DNA of 64,000 nucleotides from Dyella tabacisoli (GTDB lineage: Bacteria; Pseudomonadota; Gammaproteobacteria; Xanthomonadales; Rhodanobacteraceae): positions 134,848 to 198,847 of the forward strand of contig NZ_KZ857179.1 in NCBI RefSeq assembly GCF_003350925.1. Reading direction: 5' to 3'. Under the pieces are notes generated by a model, which was given only the letters and a program-made list of their open reading frames with translations, searched no databases and was not told the DNA's origin. The position numbers and the translations under genes are program-made. Positions 9,691 to 17,547 of the stretch are shown here, piece after piece (positions within the stretch are counted from its first letter, which is position 1; each line of letters starts with the position of its first letter).

Positions 9691-9737
9691 CCGTAGCGTT
9701 ACTATGCTCGAAAGATCCTTTTTCACAGGCATCGCGC

Positions 9738-10466
9738 ATGGCGACAACGCAAGTCACTCAATCGACCGCACAACGCCCATGGCTTGCGGCGGCCACGATC
9801 ATGACAGCGGCGGGGGCCATCCTTGGCGCGCTGCTGACGAGTTCCGCTGCAGACGGTTGGCAGCTATTGCACTGGCTGTGCAAGCCACTGACCACCGCGC
9901 TGATTTTTCTGCTGGCCTGGCGAACCGTGTTGCCCATATCGGTGCGTTACCGGCGCTTTATTCTGGCGGGCATCGGCTTCTCCTTGCTCGGCGATATCTT
10001 TCTGATGCTGCCGCAAGACCTTTTTATTGCCGGCTTGCTCAGCTTTTTGCTGGCGCATGCTTGTTTCATCGCCGCCTTCGCCGGCGGTCTGCCGTTCACC
10101 ACGGGGCCATGGCAAGGAGTGCTGTGCCTGGCTTATGGCGCGCTGGCGTTATGGATACTGTGGCCATCTTTGGCGACGCCGCTACGCGGGCCGGTGATCG
10201 TCTATATGGCGGTTCTATTGACCATGTTGGTGCAGGCCCTGGCGCGTGCCGTGCGATTGCGCGAACGGGGCGATCCGCTGGCGGCGCCTGCGCGACTCGC
10301 GGTTATCGGCGCGGTATTGTTCGTCATCAGTGACAGCTTGCTGGCATGGGATCGCTTTCGCGCGGCGTTGCCGTTGGCGAGTTTATGGGTGCTGAGCAGT
10401 TACTGGGCCGCGTTGTGGCTGATCGCACGCTCGGTGTCGCGGCAGAGCCAGCTTAAACCGATATGA
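9738..10466 (+). CDS. YhhN/TMEM86-family membrane protein, putative lysoplasmalogenase
   Basis: The family includes mammalian TMEM86 lysoplasmalogenases, which hydrolyse the vinyl-ether bond of lysoplasmalogens. The protein (242 aa) is almost wholly hydrophobic with about eight membrane segments. The two acidic signature sites of the family are present: LLGDIFLML and ISDSLLAWDRF. ATG 9738 is chosen because upstream codons run into the hairpin repeat. Its last bases overlap the next start codon (ATGA), so the two genes should be translationally coupled. Whether this bacterium holds plasmalogens is unknown, so the substrate could be another ether lipid. Confidence 0.8.
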   Translation: MATTQVTQSTAQRPWLAAATIMTAAGAILGALLTSSAADGWQLLHWLCKPLTTALIFLLAWRTVLPISVRYRRFILAGIGFSLLGDIFLMLPQDLFIAGLLSFLLAHACFIAAFAGGLPFTTGPWQGVLCLAYGALALWILWPSLATPLRGPVIVYMAVLLTMLVQALARAVRLRERGDPLAAPARLAVIGAVLFVISDSLLAWDRFRAALPLASLWVLSSYWAALWLIARSVSRQSQLKPI

Positions 10467-11695
10467 ATACACCCGAGCTCATCATTACCTTGGCAACGCC
10501 GGTGTTCTTTGCGTTGATCGCGTTGGAACTGCTGGTAGCGAAACTGCGCGGGCGCAAGGCGTATCACGGCAGCGATGCCATCAACAGCATCGGGCTGGGG
10601 GTGATTTCGCAGATCGTCGGGGTGTTCGCCAAAGTGCTTTCGCTGGGCATCTATGCATGGTGCGTGGAGCATCTGGCGCTGTTCACGTTGTCGCCCGGCA
10701 GCCTCTGGGTATGGGCAAGCGGATTGCTGCTGTATGACTTTCTTTACTACTGGCTGCATCGCTGCGGCCACGAGGTGAACATCTTGTGGGCCGCGCATGT
10801 GGTGCATCACCAGAGCGAGGACTACAACCTGTCCACCGCGTTGCGCCAGACCAGCAGCGGCGCACTGCTGGGTTGGCTGTTTTATTTGCCGATGGCGTTG
10901 CTCGGCTATCCGCTGCAAGTGTTTGTGGTCGTCGCGCTGATCGATCTGCTGTATCAGTTCTGGGTGCATACCGAGATGGTGGGGCGATTGGGCTGGTTCG
11001 ACCGCGTGTTCTGCTCGCCCTCCAATCACCGCGCTCATCACGCGGTGAACGATCGCTATCTGGATCGCAACTACGGCGGCATCCTGATTCTGTGGGACCG
11101 GCTGTTCGGCAGCTTCGTCGAAGAAGACGACAATGATCCGCCGCTGTACGGCACCCGCTCGCCGCTGCGCAGTTGGAACCCGCTATGGGCCAATGCCGAG
11201 GTTTACTGGGCCACCCTGCAAGACTGCTGGCATGCGCGGCGTTGGCGCGACAAGCTGTTGGTGTGGCTGAAGCCACCCGGCTGGCGGCCGGCCGATGTGG
11301 CCGAGCGCTATCCGAAACCGGCATTCGATCTTCGCCGCAAGCGCTTCGAGCCACCGATATCGCGCGCGCTGATAGGGTATTGCCTGGTGCAATTTGCGCT
11401 ATTGCTGGCAATGGCGACGCAGTTTCTGCAGATGGCCGGCAGTGCGGGCATGCCTACGTTATTGGCCTATGCGGGCTATCTGGTATTTAGCCTGTGCGTG
11501 CTTGGTGCGTTGATGGAAGGGCGCCGGCAAGCGTTCTGGCTGGAAGGCGTACGCGTGCTGGCAACAGCTATCGTGCCGCTGGCCAGCGGGCGCTGGTTCG
11601 GGTTGGAGCACCTGGCGATGCCGCTGGCTGTCGCTTTGCTTCTCGTGTTTGCGCTAAGCGCAACAGCGTTACCGTGGCTTCGTAGGTTGGGGTGA
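10463..11695 (+). CDS. Fatty-acid hydroxylase superfamily protein, AGMO-like
   Basis: Membrane di-iron oxygenase. The eight-His pattern is complete: HRCGH (HX3H), HVVHH (HX2HH) and HRAHH (HX2HH). Blocks SEDYNLSTALRQ, YQFWVHTE and LDRNYGGILILWDRLFG are the ones I associate with alkylglycerol monooxygenase (TMEM195/AGMO), which cleaves ether lipids, rather than with C-5 sterol desaturases. 410 aa with an extra C-terminal membrane region. Overlaps the YhhN gene by 4 bases. The last codons and the stop are contributed by an intergenic repeat that begins at 11682, so the native C-terminus may have been altered. Ether-lipid role is inference. Confidence 0.82.
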   Translation: MNTPELIITLATPVFFALIALELLVAKLRGRKAYHGSDAINSIGLGVISQIVGVFAKVLSLGIYAWCVEHLALFTLSPGSLWVWASGLLLYDFLYYWLHRCGHEVNILWAAHVVHHQSEDYNLSTALRQTSSGALLGWLFYLPMALLGYPLQVFVVVALIDLLYQFWVHTEMVGRLGWFDRVFCSPSNHRAHHAVNDRYLDRNYGGILILWDRLFGSFVEEDDNDPPLYGTRSPLRSWNPLWANAEVYWATLQDCWHARRWRDKLLVWLKPPGWRPADVAERYPKPAFDLRRKRFEPPISRALIGYCLVQFALLLAMATQFLQMAGSAGMPTLLAYAGYLVFSLCVLGALMEGRRQAFWLEGVRVLATAIVPLASGRWFGLEHLAMPLAVALLLVFALSATALPWLRRLG

Positions 11696-11890
11696 GCAAA
11701 GCGAACCCCAACGTTGCGCGACGTTGGGAATCACCGTGATTCCCAATGTTGGCCGTGTTGGGAGTCATGGCGAGTCTCAATGTTGGCCGTGTTGGGTATC
11801 ACCGCGAACCTCAACGTTGGCCATGTTCGACGTCGCCGCGAACCTCAAGGTCTCGCAACGTTGGGGTTCGCTTTGCTCACCCCAACCTAC
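11682..11890. mobile_element. MITE-like element with perfect 37-bp terminal inverted repeats and a 34-bp tandem core
   Basis: The left end 11682-11718 (begins GTAGGTTGGGGTGAGCAAAG) and right end 11854-11890 are perfect reverse complements over 37 bases. Between them are four tandem units of 34-35 bases starting at 11709, 11744, 11778 and 11812, each beginning CAA(T/C)GTTG. No coding capacity. It lies between convergent genes and runs into the 3' end of the AGMO-like gene. A shorter relative is at 28946-29043. Confidence 0.85.
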
Positions 11891-11959
11891 CGCTTGTTTG
11901 TGCTCAACGCGGGGGCGTTGCGCATGTCACGTTGTTGATCGAGCGATGCCGGGAGTGTT

Positions 11960-14455
11960 TTAAAACTTGGCGCGTAGCTCGATGCCCCACATTCGCGGTG
12001 GGGTGATGTTTTCCGCATAAGGCGTACCGAGCAGGGCGGTGACGTTGTTGATGGTGCCGACATAGCGTTGGTTGAACAGATTGTTGACGTAGGCGCCGAC
12101 ACCCCAGCGGTCGTTATTAGACGTCCAATCGAGTCTAAGATCGGTGCGTCGGCTGGCCTCGCCCAGATCGAACGCCGTCGTCGGCACCGCGCATTTGCCT
12201 TGATAGATCGAATCGGCATTGCAGCGTGTGCGGCCGCGATAGCCATATTGCGCATCGAAGGCCAGGTTGCCGCCGATCACGCCATGCCAGGTAAAGCCTG
12301 CACTGAGCGTGTAAGAGATCTTCGGCTCATCCACCGGCTGGCCGGAAATATCGATGCCGCTGGCGGCGATGGCATGACGATATTTGGAGTCGATGTAGGT
12401 GCCGTTGAAGCCTAGCCGCAGGTCGTCCAATGGATGCCATTGGGCTTCCAGTTCCAGGCCTTTCGCTTCCTGGTTGGTATTGCTGACCCGGTATTGCGGA
12501 ATGCCGGCACCACCGGTGTGCGGCACCAGTTGCAGGGTCTGGCGGTTGTTGTAGCGGTAGTAGTAGATCGATGCGTTGAGCAGCAGATGCTGGTCCGGGA
12601 ACACGCTCTTTACGCCGGTCTCCAGGTTCCACACTTTCTCTGGCGAAAACTCGGAATTGACTTGCACGCCGTTATAGCCGCCGGCCTTGTAGCCTTTGGC
12701 CAGCGAGGCGTAACCCATCACGTCGGGGGTGAATTTGTAGTCCAGCACCAGTCGCGGACTGACATCGCTCCAGCGATTGCGGCGCTGTACTTGTTGGCCG
12801 ATGGCGTCGGTAAAGACCAGGTTCTGCGACAGGCCTGCGCGCAATCGCTGCGGCGTGGTGCCAGCCAATTGCGCCGCGAGTGCCAGCACACCGGCCTGGT
12901 CGAGCTGGTCTAGCGTGTGGTCCAGCGCCGGTGCGTAGCGCGACGGGGTGTACCAGTCGAACGATTTCTGATCGCGGGTGTAGCGCAGGCCGGTGGTGAG
13001 GTTCAGACGGTCGCTGAGATGCCAGATCACATCGCCATAAGCGGCATAGGACTTGAAGTTGCCGTGGTTATAGACGCTTTCGGTCCACGGGTCGCCGAGT
13101 AGCCGGTATGGCAGGCCGAACGAGCGCAGCAATGAGTCGAAATAACCGAACACACTGCCGTCCGGCGTACCTGTAGGCAGGCCGCTATGGATAGCCAGCG
13201 TATCGACCGTGTCGGTGGTGGCGCGCGCCAAACTGGTTTGCCGCGCTTGCTCCTGGTAGTAGCTGACGCCGCTGACCCAGTCGAGCAGATCGTTGTTGCC
13301 GGTCAGTTTGAACTCCTGGTACCAGGTATGGCCGCTGCCGAGTACGCCGGTATCGAGATGGCTGACGATGTGGTCGGTGCCGTCGCCGTCTTCGATGTGC
13401 GACATCCGGTAGCCGGTCCAGTTGGTGGTGGAGGTAAGGCTGCCCCAACCGAAACTGTGATCGATGCTGAGCGTGCCGGAGTTGAGTTGCCGCGCCTCGC
13501 GGCCGTCGCCGCTGTCGTTGTAGAACGGAGCATGCAGCGGATCGAGAAAATTGGCCGGGTTGGCGGGAAAGGGCGGACGCTGATGAGTATCGCGCGACAG
13601 CGGGATCAGCCCCATATCGATGCGCGAGGGCTGTTTGAGCCGGTCGTGGTCCCATGACAGCAGCACGCGCGTATCGGGCGTCAGGTTCCAGCGCCATACC
13701 GCACGGGCGCCCCATTCGTCGTCTTTGCCATAGTGCCGGCCGGTCGCGGCGTCGCGCAGCCAGCCGTTGCTCTGGTTATCGAGCACGCTCAGGCGAAAGG
13801 CCATGTCCTTGCCCATCGGGGCGTTGAGCAGCGCGTCGGCGTAGCGCCGCCCGTACTCGCCGAAGCGAATCCGTGCCTTGCCTTCGAGTTTGTCGGTGGG
13901 CTCGTTAGTGATGATCGAAATGGCACCGGAGGCGGTGTTGCGGCCGAACAGCGTGCCTTGCGGGCCTTTCAATACCTCTACCCGTGCCACGTCGTTGAGC
14001 GCCATCAGCGCGCCACCGGCGCGGGTTTGATACACGCCGTTGACGTAGATGCCGACGGCCGAATCGGTGCCGATGCCGAAGTCATTGGTTTCGATGCCGC
14101 GCAGGCGGTAAGTCGGCTGGGTGGGGTCGGTGGCATCGACCACCAGGCCCGGCACGAACAGGTTCAGACGGCTGAGATCGGTGGCCGCGACGGTGTCGAT
14201 GTTTTGGGCGGTGAGGATGTTCAGCGCGATCGGCACCTGCTGCATTTCCTGCGTGCGGTTTTGTGCGGTCACGGTGATCTTGCCCAGCTCGGTCGGCTTG
14301 GCCGGTGTCGCTGAGGTAGTGGGTTGCGTACCGGGTTGTGCGGTGTCTTGCGCGGTGCCATGGGCCACGGCATGACTGGACCATGCGCTGGCACATGCCA
14401 AGCCGATGCAGGCGGCAAGCCTGCCCGTAGGAAACTTGCTCACGAGAATAGTCAT
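11960..14455 (-). CDS. TonB-dependent receptor (type unlike the phosphorus-locus pair)
   Basis: Outer-membrane transporter, 831 aa from ATG 14455, which has AAGGAGG about 11 bases upstream and opens a signal peptide ending near SHAVAHG. TonB box ITVTAQNR, plug with PIALNILTAQNI and VEVLKGPQGTLFGRNTASGA, and a C-terminal barrel ending RAKF. The plug is of the siderophore/vitamin receptor type common in sphingomonads and xanthomonads. It is divergent to the APC permease at 14659, with about 200 bases between them that must hold both promoters. Substrate cannot be deduced. Confidence 0.92.
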   Translation of the reverse strand: MTILVSKFPTGRLAACIGLACASAWSSHAVAHGTAQDTAQPGTQPTTSATPAKPTELGKITVTAQNRTQEMQQVPIALNILTAQNIDTVAATDLSRLNLFVPGLVVDATDPTQPTYRLRGIETNDFGIGTDSAVGIYVNGVYQTRAGGALMALNDVARVEVLKGPQGTLFGRNTASGAISIITNEPTDKLEGKARIRFGEYGRRYADALLNAPMGKDMAFRLSVLDNQSNGWLRDAATGRHYGKDDEWGARAVWRWNLTPDTRVLLSWDHDRLKQPSRIDMGLIPLSRDTHQRPPFPANPANFLDPLHAPFYNDSGDGREARQLNSGTLSIDHSFGWGSLTSTTNWTGYRMSHIEDGDGTDHIVSHLDTGVLGSGHTWYQEFKLTGNNDLLDWVSGVSYYQEQARQTSLARATTDTVDTLAIHSGLPTGTPDGSVFGYFDSLLRSFGLPYRLLGDPWTESVYNHGNFKSYAAYGDVIWHLSDRLNLTTGLRYTRDQKSFDWYTPSRYAPALDHTLDQLDQAGVLALAAQLAGTTPQRLRAGLSQNLVFTDAIGQQVQRRNRWSDVSPRLVLDYKFTPDVMGYASLAKGYKAGGYNGVQVNSEFSPEKVWNLETGVKSVFPDQHLLLNASIYYYRYNNRQTLQLVPHTGGAGIPQYRVSNTNQEAKGLELEAQWHPLDDLRLGFNGTYIDSKYRHAIAASGIDISGQPVDEPKISYTLSAGFTWHGVIGGNLAFDAQYGYRGRTRCNADSIYQGKCAVPTTAFDLGEASRRTDLRLDWTSNNDRWGVGAYVNNLFNQRYVGTINNVTALLGTPYAENITPPRMWGIELRAKF

Positions 14456-14658
14456 CTTGTGCTGCTCCTCCTTAGCTAGCGATGTCTGAGTGGCGCTCTT
14501 ATGCCGGGCGCCAACGCACCTGACCGCGACCGCCGTTTCCCCTGCCGCGCATGGTGCGGCATGCATACGCGCGCGTCTTGGCGCGCTGCACAAGCGGCCA
14601 TCGCGGCACGCCGCGCTGCATTCGCTATGATCGCGGCTCGTTTCTCGGGGATTACTCA

Positions 14659-16095
14659 ATGACTTTGCTGAGCAGGCTGATACGCCACAAGTCGGTCGAA
14701 CAGTTGCAATCGGAGGTGGGCCGGCGCGGCGATTTTCGTCGAGTGCTTGGTTTGTGGCAGCTCACGGCCATCGGCATCGGCGGCATTATCGGTGTGGGTG
14801 TGTTCGTGTTGGCCGGTCAGCAAGCGGCGTTGAACGCCGGCCCGGCGGTGGCGTTGTCGTTTCTGATCGCCGGTATCGCCAGTGCGGCGGCGGCTTTGTG
14901 CTATGCCGAGTTCGCCGGGTTGATCCCGGTGACCGGCAGTGCCTACACCTATGGTTATGCGGTGCTGGGCGAACTGGCGGCCTGGTTGATCGGCTGGGAT
15001 CTGTTGCTGGAATACGCACTCATCGTGGCGGTAGTGGCGATTGGCTGGTCGGGTTATGTGCAGTCGCTACTGGCGGCGGCGGGCATCACCTTGCCGGTGT
15101 GGGCGCAGGGTGCCCCACACACGGGTGAGGGGCGCGTGTTCAATGTCATCGCGGCACTTATCACGCTGGCGGTGGCCACCTTGCTCACCATGCGCACCGA
15201 ATGGGGTGCGCGCCTGAATACCTTGATCGTCACCGTCAAAGTGATCGCCGTGGTGCTGGTGATCGGCGTGGGCGTGTTCTATATCGATCCGGCCAACTGG
15301 CATCCCTTTATTCCCGCACGAGTGGTCGGCCCGGATGGCGTGGGTCATTTCGGATTCAAAGGCGTCACCACCGCTGCCGCCGTGGTGTTTTTTGCCGTGT
15401 TTGGCTACGACACCCTGACGACGGCCGCCGAAGAGGCGAAGGACCCGCAGCGCGACTTGCCGCGTGCGGTGCTGTTGTCGCTGGGTGTGGCGATGGTGTT
15501 GTATCTGGCGGTATCGCTGGTGCTTACCGGCATCGCGCACTATCCGACGCTTAACTCCGATGCGCCGGTGGCCGATGCGTTCAAGGCATTGAACCTGCAC
15601 TGGGTGGCGGTGGCGATTTCAATATCGGCGGTGATCGGCATCGCCAGCGTGTTGTTTGCTTTCATGCTGGGCGCGGCGCGTATCTGGTTTGCGCTGTCGC
15701 GCGACGGATTGTTGCCGGGCTGGTTCGCCAAGGTGCATCCGCGCTACGGCACACCGCATCGCCCGACCATCGCGCTGGGTGTGTTTACCGCCTTGGTGGC
15801 GGGTTCGCTGCCGTTGGGCGAGGTGGCGAAGCTGGTGAATATCGGCGTGCTGTCGGCCTTCATCGTGATCTGCAGCTCGGTGATTATGCTGCGTATCCGC
15901 AAGCCCGAATTGCCGCGCTCATTCCGCACGCCGTGGGTGCCGTGGGTGCCGTTGATCGGTATCGGTTTTTCGATCTGGCTGTTGTCTGAGCTGGCGCTGG
16001 TTACCTGGGGTGTATTCGTGGTCTGGGTGGGCCTGGGGCTGTTGGTTTACTTCGGCTACGGCATCCGGCACAGCAAGCTGGAAAAGCAGGGCTGA
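14659..16095 (+). CDS. APC-family amino acid permease (YfnA/CAT-like)
   Basis: Inner-membrane amino-acid transporter, 478 aa with about 12 membrane segments. The APC signature IGIGGIIGVGVFVLAGQQA is in the first helix, after a cytoplasmic N-terminus with SVEQLQSEVGRRGDF. The family includes cationic amino acid transporters and Bacillus YfnA. ATG 14659 places the N-terminus as in relatives; the upstream in-frame codons are unlikely to be translated. It is followed after 8 bases by a small secreted protein gene and may share its transcript. Confidence 0.9.
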   Translation: MTLLSRLIRHKSVEQLQSEVGRRGDFRRVLGLWQLTAIGIGGIIGVGVFVLAGQQAALNAGPAVALSFLIAGIASAAAALCYAEFAGLIPVTGSAYTYGYAVLGELAAWLIGWDLLLEYALIVAVVAIGWSGYVQSLLAAAGITLPVWAQGAPHTGEGRVFNVIAALITLAVATLLTMRTEWGARLNTLIVTVKVIAVVLVIGVGVFYIDPANWHPFIPARVVGPDGVGHFGFKGVTTAAAVVFFAVFGYDTLTTAAEEAKDPQRDLPRAVLLSLGVAMVLYLAVSLVLTGIAHYPTLNSDAPVADAFKALNLHWVAVAISISAVIGIASVLFAFMLGAARIWFALSRDGLLPGWFAKVHPRYGTPHRPTIALGVFTALVAGSLPLGEVAKLVNIGVLSAFIVICSSVIMLRIRKPELPRSFRTPWVPWVPLIGIGFSIWLLSELALVTWGVFVVWVGLGLLVYFGYGIRHSKLEKQG

Positions 16096-16103
16096 AAAGA
16101 CGC

Positions 16104-16595
16104 ATGGAAATGATGAGGCCGTGGACGCGACGGGCCATACGATGGATGTCGGCAGTCCTGTTTTCCTGCCTGCCGGTCTTGGCGGCCCATGCCAAAGAAG
16201 ATGCCGCTGACTTCATCGGCATCTTCGCCCCCAACGATGAGATCGAACCGATCTTTAAAGTCGTCAGGGAAAATGGACGGCTGCTGGTATCCATCGAAAA
16301 AGACGACGAGTCTTGCGGCTGGCTTCCGCTCATCGATGCCGATGGCAACGTCGAGCAGGCCCGGCTGGCTGATCGTGCTGAGTTGAGCAAGCTGCTTGGC
16401 CGGTCGGCCCCCGAGCAAGTGCAGGCGATCGTCATTGATGGTTGGGGGGTGATCTATCACGCGCCGAAAGGCTGGCGGCTCAATGGAAATTTCGCCACGC
16501 AGACCGGCTTCTTTCTCACGTTCAAATCCAGTGGCGAAGGTATGTCCAGCCCCGGCGATTTCCACAAAGTGAGCCCGGAATCGGTCTGCCCATAG
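16104..16595 (+). CDS. Hypothetical secreted protein
   Basis: 163 aa with an N-terminal signal peptide (Arg-rich start, hydrophobic core, AAHAKE cleavage-like site near residue 30). The rest is a small soluble domain with two Cys (one in ESCGWLP, one at the C-terminus in SVCP) that could pair. I do not recognise the family. It starts 8 bases after the permease stop, so it is probably co-transcribed with it. Confidence 0.65.
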   Translation: MEMMRPWTRRAIRWMSAVLFSCLPVLAAHAKEDAADFIGIFAPNDEIEPIFKVVRENGRLLVSIEKDDESCGWLPLIDADGNVEQARLADRAELSKLLGRSAPEQVQAIVIDGWGVIYHAPKGWRLNGNFATQTGFFLTFKSSGEGMSSPGDFHKVSPESVCP

Positions 16596-16617
16596 CGATG
16601 CCCCATCGATAGGGCCT

Positions 16618-16650
16618 GAAAAAACAACGGCCGCACAAGGCGGCCGTTGT
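16618..16650 (-). terminator. Rho-independent terminator
   Basis: 11-bp perfect stem (16624-16634 with 16640-16650, ACAACGGCCGC/GCGGCCGTTGT). On the minus strand it is followed by a run of seven T (16624-16618), so it ends the outer-membrane protein gene at 16676; it may also stop plus-strand transcription. Confidence 0.9.
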
Positions 16651-16675
16651 CGATCATTGCTATGAAGCGTGCAGC

Positions 16676-17257
16676 TTAGAAGCGGTATTCCACCGAAGCG
16701 GAGTACGTTGCCACGTTGACGTTGTCCTGCGGCAGGTTGGCGCCGCCGCGGCCGTACTTGACGTGGTAATTGTCGTAGTTGATACCGAGGCTGACGTCTT
16801 TGGTCAGGTTGTAACCGACGCCCACGCCTGCGTACCAGCCGTTGTTCCAGCTCTTCTCGCTGATGCTGGAACCGCCGGAGACGAGCTTGGCGTCGATGTG
16901 CGAACGCAGGTAGCCGCCGTGACCGGTGACATACCAATTCTGATAGAAGTCGTACTTAGCGTTGACGCCGATGGTGGCAGCCTGGGTCTTGGCCGAGAGC
17001 GTGGTGATGCCGTCCGAGGACTTCGGGCGGCCGAGGTAGGCGTAGCCCACTTCCGCGCCGACGATACCGTTCCAGCGCCAGCCGAAACGCACGTTCTGGA
17101 ACACGCTGTTCTTGTGGTCGAAGCTGGTGCGGAAGTCCGACTTACCAAGGTTGCCGGCAACGAAGAAGTTGTCGAGCTGGTTGTTTTCGCTCGCCGCAGC
17201 GGCAAACGAAGAAACGCTAGCAACGGCCAAAGCGGCCGCAATCAGGGTCTTTTTCAT
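16676..17257 (-). CDS. Outer-membrane beta-barrel protein
   Basis: 193 aa. ATG 17257 opens a typical signal peptide (MKKTLIAAALAVASVSSFAAAA) and has GGAG upstream. The mature part alternates polar and hydrophobic residues in amphipathic strands, contains GWRWNGIVGAEVGYAYLGR and ends in VEYRF with the terminal Phe of BAM-assembled barrels. The size suggests an 8-strand barrel of the OmpA-N/Ail/OmpX sort. Function unknown. It is followed by a strong terminator, so it is probably monocistronic. Confidence 0.8.
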   Translation of the reverse strand: MKKTLIAAALAVASVSSFAAAASENNQLDNFFVAGNLGKSDFRTSFDHKNSVFQNVRFGWRWNGIVGAEVGYAYLGRPKSSDGITTLSAKTQAATIGVNAKYDFYQNWYVTGHGGYLRSHIDAKLVSGGSSISEKSWNNGWYAGVGVGYNLTKDVSLGINYDNYHVKYGRGGANLPQDNVNVATYSASVEYRF

Positions 17258-17547
17258 GGATAGCTCCATTTCTTATTTGGGGTTGCCTGGCGCGACACCA
17301 TGGGGATGGCAAGGTCGCGGCGGCCCGCGTCGGGGGAACGCGGAATGCCTAGGATAATGGCAATTGTCTTGCGATGGTCTTTCTGCGCCTAGCACAAGAT
17401 TGTTGCGGTTCAGTGAGCATCTGTATGCGTTAGTACTGCTCCATGACCTCTGGCATGGTGTGATGCGCGGCACGGCGTTCTAGCATCATGTGGTCAGCTC
17501 CCGTACAGCGAAGCAGCGTTGCACGGCATATTCCACAGGAGACCGCT

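Noticed and set aside
11709..11845. 34-bp tandem units looked like a CRISPR array
   Set aside because: Units are adjacent with no unique spacers, only four occur, and they are enclosed by inverted repeats; no cas gene is in the window.
14456..14658. Longer N-termini for the TonB receptor (to 14659) and the permease (from 14551)
   Set aside because: The two extensions would overlap each other on opposite strands, lack family similarity, and better ribosome binding sites or family-like starts lie at 14455 and 14659.
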